From Thalassia testudinum (lineage: Eukaryota > Streptophyta > Magnoliopsida > Alismatales > Hydrocharitaceae): a stretch of DNA of 64,000 nt. The stretch lies in NCBI GenBank assembly GCA_037157565.1, contig JAZHRO010000073.1, positions 15,258,501 through 15,322,500 on the forward strand, read 5' to 3'. The translations under genes and the position numbers were made by a program. Of this stretch, positions 11,746 to 22,488 are shown in pieces. The notes beneath the pieces are model-generated. The model was not told where the DNA came from. It worked only from the letters and a program-made list of their open reading frames with translations, and did no database searches. Position 1 is the stretch's first letter, and each line of letters starts with the position of its first letter.

Positions 11746-13452
11746 TGATTGGTCGATTGTTCGCTTTAAAGTCGTTTGCAGTTTAATGTGGTGGAAAAAT
11801 CGACTAATCAATATTTAAGAAAAAAAATAACCACTCGCAGAGGAGCGGGTCGTATCCACAGGGAGGCAATGACGTATTAAAATTTACACCAGTTAAAAAT
11901 GTTTGTTCGTAGCTAGTTTGGACAAGAATCAAGCCAAAATTGCCTTCAGATTAAGGTTGAAGCAAGAAACAATGCTGAAATAGCAATTCTGAGAAACTAG
12001 AGGATATTTTTCACAATGCAGAATCAATAAAATATTATTAAAGAGTGACAATGGTAGAAAATGCAATTTTTAATTGGCAGGTTACTGTAGCAAAATAGGG
12101 GATTTTTTTCCCCTTTGCCTTGCGCGACGAGGAGTGGATGGCTGGATGCGGGAAGCTCGGAGGAAGTCCCTTGGACCGAGGGCTTCGAAGAGGTGGTGGC
12201 AGCGTGTCTTGCAGCGGCCGGAGGCGACCAGACGAGCTTTGGCGGAGGTGCTGCAGCCGGTGCCGCAGCTGCTTTGGCGTGAGCGCGTGCGGCCTGTTGG
12301 CGGTGAGGACTGCCGCCCGCTGCTGCTGCGTGCTGGCTGAAGGCGTGGGCGCGCACTATAGCCGGTGCGCACTCTGTTGGCATGGAGAGTGGGTGCTGCT
12401 GGCAGTTCTGCTGGCGCGGGATGTTGCGGGTGACTTCAGGTGGGTGCTGCTGCCGGTTAGCAGAGGGCACGGGTGCGGCTGGAGGTTCTGCAGGTGCGGG
12501 GAAGTTGCAGGTGCTGCTGGAGGTGAGCGGGTGCGGGTGCGGCTGGAGGTGAGCAGGTGCAGCTGGAGGTGAGCGGGTGCGGGTGCGGCTGGAGGTGAGC
12601 AGGTGCAGCTGGAGGGCATGGAGATGGTGCTGGAGGTGAAGTGGACGGATGTGGTTGTGCGGGTGGACTTCAGACGGGTGCGCAGGCTGTTGGCAGAGGG
12701 CGCGGGTGAGCAGTAAGGTGCAGGCTGAAGGTGAGCGGGTGGCTTCAGACGTCCGGGAAATTTCCTGGACGTCTTAAGTGATTGAAAGGGTGGTTGAACG
12801 GTAGCTACGGCGGTGGTGGTTGGTGACGACGGCGAGGGAGATGCACGCTAAGGCGCTCACGGTAATGCGGACGAGCTTCGGATGGCGATGTGGCCTGTCA
12901 CACCACACGCCCACGGTGGTGGAGACTCGCCGCCACGATTGAGGTCAGCAGTATGGAATGGAAGAAAGGAGATCTCTCCTCTGCACAGTGGCGGTCGATG
13001 GTGGAGGCCTACCAAGCTCGACTGCCTCCCTCCTCCTTTTGTAGTGGCCTGCACAAATTTGAAATCAGCTGCCCGACTAGATCCAACACATCCGCTCCTC
13101 CTTGAATGGGTTATTCACTGCGACAGCTGGTGGCGTTGGTGTGGCAGCCAGCCGTTCCTGCAAGAAGAAGAATAAAGAAAATAATGTTAAAATATTAGGG
13201 TCATTTATATACGGACCCTCAACTTTTATGTTAATGAAAATAATGTACCTAATTGGTTATCTAATTAGATGAATGCCATTCTAAGCTAATTCTAAATGCA
13301 CTTAAAATATGAATGCAATGCATGGATTATGTAATTAAATTAAAAATATGAATTAATCTATTTACATCCTAATTTATGCTAAATAAATGTTTGAATTAAC
13401 CTAATGTCTAGGCACTTAAATACCTAAATAGCCCACAACTTTGGGCTAATCA
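11746..13452 (-). repeat. N1 5' LTR
   Basis: This is a 1,707-bp LTR and the partner of 2209-3855. It carries the same ends (TGATT and AATCA) and the same GC-rich block (about 12110-13100). The 60-bp excess over the other LTR is mostly a perfect 46-bp tandem duplication at 12523-12614. The primer site adjoins its low-coordinate end. GT-GCGGGTGCGG-like units make long spurious open frames. Confidence 0.93.
12523..12614. repeat. Perfect 46-bp tandem duplication in N1 5' LTR
   Basis: Units 12523-12568 and 12569-12614 are identical and start GTGAGCGGGTGCGGGTGCGG. The 3' LTR has a single unit. Since both LTRs are copied from one template at insertion, the extra unit arose afterwards, probably by slippage in this GC-rich tract. 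Confidence 0.9.
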
Positions 13453-13457
13453 GTTCC

Positions 13458-16400
13458 CAACCAACAAAATTTTGTACCCCGTGGTCCTCAACCACAGGTA
13501 CGACCTTCTCAGGGGCAGGTTCATCAGATTCTGCAGACTTCGAGTATTCCACCAGGATTTCAGGCAAATCCTGCTGCAACACCTCACCCTTATGTCTCTA
13601 TTGTGAACCCTCCTCCGCCTTATGATCCCACTGGACCAGCAACGTCCAATGCGATTACTACGAGGAGTGGTAAGCAAACCGTCGATCCGCCTAGACCTGG
13701 TCCTAGCCCATCTTTTTCATCGCCCTCTCATTCGGGATGCGCATCGCATTCGCGAGAGGATGATACACCCAAACTAGTGCCAGAATAGGTCCCATTCCCT
13801 GAGGCTCTACTGAGGGAGCCAAAAGGCAGGAAAAAGGATATGCAGGCCTTTGATAACCTGCGTAATTTATTCAGGGATGTTGAAATCAAGGTACCCCTAT
13901 TAGAGGCTATTGACCACATATCTACTGTCGCCCGATTTTTCAAAGACTACACTACACCCAGGCGACAATCAAAAGAAATAAAGAATCCGATGGTTCTCTT
14001 GCCTCATGCGAGTTGTGCTATACTGTCAAATCTACCACCGAAGCAGAAAGATCCGGGCACACCACTTATTTCTTATAGCATCCAAGGCTGCAATTTTAAC
14101 CGTGCCCTACTTGATCTAGGATCTTCCATCAATCTTATACCAACCATCATGCTCGAGAAATTTTCCTTAGGAAATCTGAAACCCACCCCTGTTATGTTAC
14201 AGGTGGCAGACCGTTCTGTCAAAATACCAAAGGGTGTGGTGGAAGACATGGTGGTTAGGGTCAATAGTCTCTGTTTTCCTGTTGACTTTCTTGTTTTGGA
14301 TATGGAAGTTCCTAGCTCACTTTCTGATTGTCCGATCATCCTTGGTCGACCTTTCTTGGCCATAGTCCACGCCCATATCGACTGCGAGTCGGGCTGTATT
14401 GAGATTGCCGTTGGATCTGAGAAGCTCAAGCTTAACATCTTCAAGGCAGATAGTAACTTTGATTGTGATTGCATCAAGGATGACACGTCCGAAAAGGACA
14501 TGGCCGTCAGCGCATGTATCAGACTAATTAGGACCTATTCTGACTACTGTGGATTGCCTTTAAACATGGATGATTGCCTGACCGGCACATATTGTGATGT
14601 TCCCCCATCCCTCCCTTTTCCCGTACCTTCTCCTGACCAGACTTCTGACGAGGTTTTCTCCGCTTTCCATACCTCATGGTCTGAGTCATATTCGGGCTAC
14701 TCACCGCCGGTCCACACTCTTAAAGATTGGATTGCCATTTCTTTCTCACCAAACCAGGTGGAATTGCAACTCCACACTGGGACCTTGAGCCCACATACTA
14801 CTCATTGGGGCTATCCCTTTTTGCATCCACCTATCCAAGATGCCCCTCTTCTTGGCCAAATTGAGGGCCAACTTCTTCCTCCTGACTTGTTTTCTTCTGA
14901 TCCACTTGGGACACTCTCGTCCCAAGAAATGCCAGATCTCTCACCATCCACTCCAGAGCTGAAAGAGTTGCCTGATTCTCTTAAGTATGTTTTCTTGGGA
15001 CCAAATGAAACGCTCCCCTTAATCATTAGTTCAAAATTGACTAGGGAGCAAGAGTGCAAACTAACAAAGGTCCTTATGGAACACAAGGCAGCCATTGGAT
15101 GGTCTTTATCAGACTTAACTGGCATTAGCCCCTCCCACTGCACTCATCGTATATATATGGAGGAGGCTCAACCTTCCCGCGAGATGCAGCGACGTCTCAA
15201 CCCTAACATGCGGGAGGTCATTAAAAAGGAAATTATTAAGTGGCTGGATGTGGGTATAATCTACCCGATCAGTGATAGCCCCTGGGTGAGCTCGATTCAC
15301 GTTGTGCCCAACAAGGCGGGACTCACCATCCGTGTCAATGACAGGGGCGAATCCATCCCTACACGCACTCCTACATCTTGGAGAGTGTGTGTAGATTATA
15401 GGAAACTTAATGCTGCAACTAAGAAAGATCACTTTCCTCTACCTTTTATTAACCAAATCCTAGAGCGGTTAGCGGGAAATAAATTTTTCTGTTTCCTGGA
15501 TGGATTCTCTGGATATAACCAGGTGGCAATTGACCCCCGGGACCAAGAGAAAACCACCTTTACCTGCCCCTTAGGCACCTTTGCATTTAGAAGGATGTTG
15601 TTCGAACTTTGTAATGCGCCAACAACTTTCCAGAGATGTATGCTGGCGATATGCCATGACATGGTGGGTGACATTCTCAAGGTTTTCATGGATGACTTTT
15701 CGGTCTTTGGACCCTCTTTTTATGACTGTCTTGCCAACCTGACCCGTATCCTTGGGAGATGTATTGATGTGAACCTCGAGCTTTCCTGGGAAAAAAATCA
15801 TTTTATGGTACACGAGGGAATTGTTCTTGGGCATATCATCTCCGATAGGGGTATCGAGGTTGACAGAGCTAAGCTTGATGTAATTGCTGATTTACCTGTG
15901 CCTGGCTCTGTCAAACAAATCCGCTCCTTCCTGGGACACGTCGATTTCTATAGGAGATTCATCAAAGACTTCTCTAAGATTTCTAGACCTTTAACTCATC
16001 TCCTATCGACCGATGTACCCTTTCATATGGGCCCCAACTGCATACGAGCATTCACGCAACTGGGTGATGCTGTCACCAAGGCCCCTATTCTCCAGCCACC
16101 TGATTGGTCCCTCGACTTTGAACTCATGTGTGATGCTTCCGACCTTGTAGTTGAAGCCATCCTAGGAGAAAGACGCGATAGACACCCCTTCGTGGTGTAC
16201 TACTCCAGTAAGACGTTGGATGAGGCCCAGCGTAATTATACTATCACTGAGAAAGAATTACTGGCAGTCGTCTTTGGGCTAGAGAAATTCTGCTCTTACC
16301 TTCTGGGCTCGCATGTTATTGTTTTCACTGACCACGCGGCCATTCGCCATCTCATGCACAAGGAGGATGCCAAGCCTAGACTGATTTGTTGGATCCTTCT

Positions 16401-17850
16401 GCTCCAAGAATTCGACATTGAGATCTGCGATAAGGCTGGAGCCCAGAATGTTGTTGCTGATCATCTCTCAAGACTAGACCCTGACCACATTGGACTAACC
16501 TTGCCAATCAATGAGATTTTTCTCGATGAGCACCTATTGGAAATTAATGTGGCAAGTGGACCTTGGTATGCCGACATTGCCAATTACCTTGCTTCTGGTT
16601 CCCTTCCACGTGGCTGGCCTAAAAACCAGCGCGAGCGTCTCATTGTAGAAGCAAAGTATTATTTCTGCGATAATCCACTTTTTTTTCGAATAGGTGCTGA
16701 TCAGATCATCCATCGCTGTATTCCTGACAGTAAATTCCCCAGTGTGCTATCCTTCTGCCACGATCAGGCCTGCGGAGGCCATTTCTCTGGGAGGAAAACT
16801 ATAGCCAAGGTGTTGCAGTGTGGTTTCTTTTGGCCCTCCCTTCACCAGGATGCACACAATTATGCCAAACATTGCACAAGGTGCCAGTCGTTAGGGTCAA
16901 TGCCATGTCATGACATGATGCCCTTGCAACCCATCTTAGCTGCTGAAATTTTCGACATTTGGGGAATCGATTTCATGGGTCCCTTTCCTCCTTCCAACAG
17001 CTTTGAATACATCCTTGTGGCTATTGATTACTTTTTGAAATGGATCGAGGCTATTCCCACACGCCATGCTGACCATGTCATATCGACTCGATTTGTCAAA
17101 GACCACATTTTTGCACGCTTTGGGATCCCTCGAGCCATTATCTCGGATGGAGGAAGCCATTTTACCCATGCTTCTTTTCGGGCACTTCTGAGGAAATATG
17201 GAGTCCACCATTGTATCGCATCTCCATATCATCCTCAGACGAATGGCTAGGCTGAGGTGTCGAACTGGCAAATCAAGCAAATTCTCCAGAAAATGGTTCG
17301 GCCTGACTGTAAGGATTGGTCTGACAAGCTGATTGACGCACTTTGGGTGTATCAGACCACCTTCAAGGCTCCCCTAGGTATGTTTCCTTATAGAATCGTT
17401 TACGGGAAGCCTTGTCATTTGCCCGTGGAGCTGGAGCACCGCACTTATTGGGCGGTTGGTCAATGTAACCTCGACCCAGGCCTGTGTGGTCAAGAAAGGA
17501 AACTCCAACTCCAAGAGCTGGAAGAGCTCCGTCGTGAAGCCTATGATTCTGCCTTAACTTTCAAGCAATGCACTAAGGCTTTTCACGACAGCCAAATTTG
17601 ACAGAAGGAATTTGAGCCATCTCAGCAAGTTTGGCTTTACAATGCTCGGCTCAAATTCTTTCCAGGGAAATTGAAGTCCAAATCGACTAGTCCCTTCTTG
17701 GTCTCGAGACCATTTCCCAACGGGGCCGTTGAAATTGAAGATCCTAAATCTGGGCATAAATTTACGGTCAATGGGCAGCATTTAAAACCTTATCTTACTC
17801 ATGAACCTACCCCTGTTGGAGAAACGGTTACCCTGCTGGAGGGTAACTAA
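13458..17850 (+). pseudogene. O1 gag end, linker and pol (PR-RT-RH-IN), nearly one open frame
   Basis: The frame continues from O1 gag across the N1 insertion. A proline-rich linker (13458-13785) ends at TAG 13786-13788. The frame then stays open from 13789; the first ATG is at 13840 and gives 1,136 residues. Protease has Asp in LLDLGSSIN (codon 14113). Reverse transcriptase runs from about 15190, with the FMDDF codons at 15685-15699. RNase H has LMCDASD at about 16120-16145. The integrase zinc domain has CHDQACGGH and CTRC (16755-16890), and the core has WGIDFMGPF and IISDGGSHF. TAG at 17248-17250 stops it just before the codon for the catalytic Glu (17254-17256). TGA at 17599-17601 interrupts the C-terminal domain, which ends at TAA 17848-17850. 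All three stops fit C to T changes. Despite these it is the best-preserved pol in the window. It has no chromodomain. Confidence 0.93.
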
Positions 17851-19147
17851 TGTCGTGCCTCATTCTTAGTCTAGCTGGGGATGTTAAATTCAGTGCTTGT
17901 TGGGAGGCACCCCAGCAACACCCCTCCACTGTCACTTATACTTCACTTCGCACCTTTTCACCACCCGCCATCCACCCACCCTACCACCCTGCTATATACC
18001 TTGCACCTCAGCTCGCATTTCCCCATCTTTGGACTTTCCTCTACCCTACCCTACATGCATATGAGGACATAGCATCGTTTGGCATGGTGGAGTGGATAGG
18101 CATCCATAGGATCTGGGTATTATATGGTATCATGCAGCTTCCATCCATCTATAAATATGTACAAAAAAAAAGGGTGTTTAGTAATGATCTAAAGGCTGAA
18201 ACAAAAAAATACAATAAGTGTTTATGGATATTCAACGACTATTTTGAAGACTTTCCAAGTCACAGAAGCTTGATTCACTCAGGCTCGAAATCTCAGCATT
18301 GACAAGATAGATCAGAATCTCTGCTAACTAAGGACATATTCTTGTACCTGAGACATCAGTATAGGATCCGTTGGTTTGCTTCTACTCGAGAGCCTAAGTA
18401 ATCTTGGTTCACACTACACATATCAAGAAAGACCAGGTGAACATAAGATCCAACCCTAGTGTTCATTAGGGAAGGTGGAGTCCTTACCTGTGCGCGTAGG
18501 TAGACTTTTTATCCCAGGCTTTAGTCTTGTGTCTAGGAGAAACTCTTTCCACCAAAAAGGAACTCTCCCACCAAAAGAAAAGTGTGCTCCTCCAAATAAA
18601 GTTATAAGAGATATACTGACACTTGTTTCAAAAAAAAAAAAGCTATGCAAATAAGTCAGTATATCTCGCAAATACATGTAAAGTCTTTTCCCTAAAATGT
18701 TTTCAGGGCAAGTTACAAATACCCTATTTCTACCATATATTCCTTGAGCCACAAATTTAATAAAATGGGAGTTGAGTTTTTCCATCATCTTTTTAAGGGT
18801 TAATCCGAAGACACAAGCTGAAACTGGGACCAACTTGCACTTAAAGATTAGTGAAACCCTGGGCTTGAGTCTTAATATTCATTTGGTCAGTCTTGATCCT
18901 TCACTATGCACAAGCCATAATCTCTTGAGCTCTCGAGTATGGCAAAAACCTTTTGAGTCCTGGAAATCGTACTTAAGGCTTAAATATCAAGAGTCCAGGT
19001 TAGTCGGGAGATGGTCTATGTCACATAACACTTAAAGTACTGGTAGTCTTCTCTACAATTGGTTCTCACAATATCCAACAAACACACCCATGTCACCTCG
19101 GAAGAAAATCTTCAGCTTAAGATAATTTCTAAATACAATACAAAATG
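17851..19147 (+). other. O1 untranslated 3' region
   Basis: I see no credible gene here. After pol comes GGGGATGTTAAA...GGGAGGCACCCC, a stretch resembling the equivalent in element B (GATGACGTTAAACTTAGCAC at 37698). An env-like gene is known from some Athila elements, but no frame here shows a signal peptide or membrane segments over a useful length. The 18456-18833 minus-strand frame has no family resemblance. Confidence 0.6.
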
Positions 19148-19183
19148 TTTTGCTAGGGACTAGCAAAAGATAGGCATGGGGTA
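19148..19183 (+). promoter_or_regulatory. O1 polypurine tract with upstream hairpin
   Basis: TTTTGCTAG, loop GGA, CTAGCAAAA (19148-19168) is a perfect 9-bp stem with a 3-base loop. Two bases later comes TAGGCATGGGGTA (19171-19183), then the LTR start TGATTGC at 19184. The same order occurs in N1 and B. The tract would be the RNA primer for plus-strand synthesis. Confidence 0.8.
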
Positions 19184-20882
19184 TGATTGCACAACAAAAA
19201 TGCACCAATAAATATGTCATCTTGTGTTATTTCCTAGCACTGCCATTGCATATTAGGTAGCTATAGTTGCATTTGTAAAAAGACACTTGCATGCTTTTAT
19301 CGGAGAGGGGAGGACAATGCGAATAATTGGTCATGTAATTAACGTCTTCATCAAGGGTTGCATTGCAAATTCACCATCCTCATTTTTTATTTTGACTTTT
19401 AATTTCTTCTCCATCATGCGGCTAAGGGAATGGGCATGCACAACTTTGCGCCATTCCTCTGCCTGCTGCAAGGCGGAACTTGCTCTGCCAGCAGCATGGC
19501 TGGGGGGTTGCGCCTTCCTCTTTAAAAAGCCATGCCCTCTCCCTTGCATAGGAGATCTTGGAACACACACCACCTGCAGACACCTTCCTCCAGGCCAAGC
19601 TCCTCCCCTCTTCCCCTCCATACGCAATAGCTCTTCCACTGAAGAGACACACTGCGGGCAGGAGCAAGCTCACGTGGTCCCACGACCACCACTTTGAGTT
19701 CCACCACCGCCTAGCTCCTCTAAGAGTAGGTGGGCGTGGTGGTTTCACCCTCTATTTCATCGCTTAACTCCCTCACCGTCATTGTCAATGCTCTAAGGTC
19801 TGAAGCTCCAGCAGCAGCGTCGGCCGCCAGCAGTAGTGCAAGCACCGCGTGCACGCCAGCAGATGCCCCTGCAGACCGTTTGCAGGCTCTTTCCACATAC
19901 GCAGGCTCCTTCCAGCATGCCCGCACGCGCAGAACCGGTCGCAACCGGTTGTCCATCCTACGCGGCACTGTAGCTACTGTTCACGCCTCTCAGCACGGAA
20001 CTATAGCTACAGTGCGGTGACTGATTTGTTTCTCACTTATCCGGTCACTGCGCACTCCTCTCCTTGCCGCAACCCGCTCCAGCCGGTCGTCAGAGTCTGC
20101 GCTCGCATCCGCATACGCCCACGCCCGCACTTGCCCGCAGTACGGTGCGCTACGCTATGCAGTGAGCTTAGCTGCACTCTCTCGCCCGCTCTCGCACTCT
20201 TCTGCACCTGCGTGCCCGCGCGTGCCCCTTGCGCACCTTCATTCGTGCGCCCACGCCATCAAACGACGCTTTCACCTGCCAAACGCCTTAAACTCACTCT
20301 CTCACACTCCTCTCCAGCAGACACACACACTCATACACACACACACTTGTACACTCACACGCTCACTTGTACACACCTATACATACTTATATATATATAC
20401 ATATATATATTTATATATATATTTATATATATATATATATACCTATACAACTCTATCTAAGTATATATTTATACATACATACATATATATATATATATAT
20501 TTATACATATGTACACATATACATACATATATACATATATATCTATAGATATAAATACATATATATATATACACATATGCACATACATATATTACTATAT
20601 ATATATATATACACATATACACATACATATATTACTATATATATATATATATCTATATAGTTAAATATATATACATATATATCTAGTTATAAATATATAT
20701 ATACATACCTATATATATATTTACATATCTATATATATATATATACATAACTACATATACACCTATATTGTTACAACCCTATCTATATACATATACACAT
20801 ATATATATATTTACATATCTATATACATATATACATAACTACATATACACCTATATAGTTCCAACCTTATCTATATACATAT

Positions 20883-20913
<31 letters not shown>

Positions 20914-21174
20914 CGTATATACATATATATAAATATATTTACATACACATCACCTACCTGTATCCCTAAGCACTAGTCACTCCACCATGCGTTATATTGC
21001 AGGAATATCTGCGCTGATATTCCCCGATACCGGCGTAAAGAAAGCACCTCCGCACACACTCCCACACATCCATCCTACACTCTACATGGCACTTCATCTT
21101 GTTGGTTACGTCTTTCTAGATGTGGACCAACTCGACACTGTACTACACGCCATTTCCACTTTCACTCCCACCCC

Positions 21175-21205
<31 letters not shown>

Positions 21206-21712
21206 GACTATATTTATTTCTCTACAAGCAACCTATCTTGTTTTTATTTCTCTTTTGTTTCCTACTATTAAAAAGATTAAAAAAAAAGAGTAAAAGAGAA
21301 AAGATAGTCCTTGTCTTGCAGGTACTCGGTCTTGCAAATAGCAGGACCAGTCTTTGTGGAAACCCTAAGTTGGCTCAAAGCCAAGAACAATTTGACTCGA
21401 AGCCAAGGACCTGATTTTGAGGGTGTACCTCAAGGACAAAATTATCAGCAAAAAAATCTTAAATAGAAAAGAAAAATCAAAAACATAATAAACACATGGA
21501 AGAGATACATCTTAGGTAAGGCATAGAAACTTCTTCACCTTTAATACCCGCCTCCCTGAGTTCGACCCTGGGCCTAAAAGTGACCAAGATAAAATTAAGT
21601 AGGCCAGGTTAAAAATTTTGTAAAAAGATGGTTAGGCTCGATTTAGGTTAACCACTATACTCACTTCAACGATAATTTCACCATATTAAGGCAACCTATT
21701 CGAGTCCTAACA
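19184..21712 (+). repeat. O1 3' LTR
   Basis: It starts with TG directly after the polypurine tract. The primer-proximal signature of Athila LTRs, here CCTCCCTGAGTTCGACCCTGGG, lies at about 21550. By comparison with N1 this puts the LTR end 100-170 bp further on; TAACA at 21712 is the most likely terminus. The LTR contains a GC-rich portion (19400-20290), a long CA/TA microsatellite (20318-20964) and a TA-rich stretch at 21172-21205 that might hold the TATA box. No partner LTR is in the window, so the length of about 2.5 kb is an estimate. Confidence 0.65.
20318..20964. repeat. CA/TA-rich microsatellite tract
   Basis: About 650 bases of (CA)n passing into (TA)n and ACATATAT variants. Internal higher-order duplication is visible: the TTACATATCTATATA...CATAACTACATATACACC segment recurs at about 20721 and 20811. 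Open frames reading Tyr-Ile-Tyr-Ile in it are artefacts. Confidence 0.95.
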
Positions 21713-21714
21713 CC

Positions 21715-22488
21715 TGATGTATACACATTCATTTAGGTTAAAATTCCTATTTATGCACGTTCCTACCCTTAGAGATGCATTCCATATTATAAATATTGCA
21801 TAACAATCAACATTCTGTATTTAGAATTGTTTGTATAAATTTTAGGTTAATTTGCATCCTTTTGTGTCTAGGAGAGAAGGATATCAATTTCAAGGTCTTA
21901 GATTGACAATCCGACCATACAGATCTGATCAGGATGACGAACGGAGTCTAATGCCTCCAAAATCATCTTAATCAGAGTCCTGTAGCACATTATGTAGTCC
22001 TAGGAAGATCAAAGACCAAGGGACAAGGTGGTGCCAATCCTAGCCTTAGATGACAAATCTAACCAAATAGATGAATCTGGATCGATGATGCAGCCCAATG
22101 GTGCGAGAATCAACCCAATCTGACATCCATGGCACCACTTACAAAGTGAAGAAGATGGACAGTCTAGATGGCACCATGTGGCACCATCTAGACCACCCAA
22201 AGCAGGCTCGCAGCCTTGATTAGCCTCAAAAGCATATGCAAGGAGTGACCTGGGCTATTGGATCTTCATCCAATGGTCCAGATTAACCCATGTTGCCCTT
22301 CCAATCGCACCTGACCTCTGAGAGCACCTCTACATGCAATCTCGACTGTTGGATTTCAATCCAAAGGTCGAGATCATATATCGAGTGCTAGGCAAGAAAG
22401 CGTATCGCAGAATAAAAGGGAGGCATGGCATAGTGGTCCGAACAGGTGCTCGCAAAGTGAAGATACCTATTTGAGCCCTCGCGTGCCC
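21715..22488 (+). repeat. LTR fragment of the F/S1 family, opposite orientation to F
   Basis: TGATGTATACACATTCATTTAGG at the start equals the reverse complement of the S1 terminus at 25582-25604, with minor differences. The following 200 bp also track S1 in reverse. The fragment carries the family's motifs TTGGATCTTCATCCAA (22258-22273) and GGCACCATGTGGCACC (22170-22185). It stops near 22488, where the reverse complement of F integrase begins. It is plus-oriented, whereas F is minus-oriented, so it is not F's own 3' LTR in place. Confidence 0.7.

Larger units (their letters stand above)
2209..13452 (-). mobile_element. Athila-type Ty3/gypsy element N1, full length, inserted in O1 gag
   Basis: N1 lies on the minus strand and has both LTRs: the 3' LTR at 2209-3855 and the 5' LTR at 11746-13452. 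Both begin TGATTGG and end GGGCTAATCA in plus-strand reading. The flanking 5-bp target copies are ATTCC (2204-2208) and GTTCC (13453-13457), matching at four of five bases. Internal parts in transcription order are the primer site (11727-11743), leader, gag (10526 down to 8968), pol (8958 down to 5117), an untranslated 3' region with a perfect palindrome, and a degenerate polypurine tract. Deleting 2209-13457 leaves O1's gag-pol frame in phase, which independently supports these borders. Coding regions carry several stops and frameshifts, so N1 is dead. The LTRs differ at only a few per cent of sites by eye. Confidence 0.93.
1..21712 (+). mobile_element. Athila-type Ty3/gypsy element O1, 5' end outside window, interrupted by N1
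   Basis: O1 is a plus-strand LTR retrotransposon. Visible parts in order are a leader, gag (650-2208), linker and pol (13458-17850), an untranslated 3' region, a polypurine tract (19171-19183) and a 3' LTR (19184 to about 21712). The 5' LTR and primer site must lie upstream of base 1, because nothing in 1-649 matches the 3' LTR. The Athila assignment rests on the FMDDF reverse transcriptase motif, the WGIDFMGPF integrase motif, the absence of a chromodomain, and polypurine and LTR features shared with N1, whose primer site fits tRNA-Asp. The element is split by N1 at 2209-13452. The exact 3' end is uncertain: TAACA ending at 21712 is my best guess. Confidence 0.85.

Noticed and set aside
17850..18302. 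Possible env-like gene after O1 pol
   Set aside because: The frame is short and low complexity. No signal peptide, membrane segment or coiled coil supports it.
19287..20548. Arg/Pro/Ser-rich open frames suggesting a host gene
   Set aside because: They overlap on both strands inside the O1 3' LTR and run into the microsatellite.
20367..20660. Open frames encoding alternating Tyr, Ile, Thr and His
   Set aside because: They are translations of the CA/TA microsatellite in several frames and on both strands.
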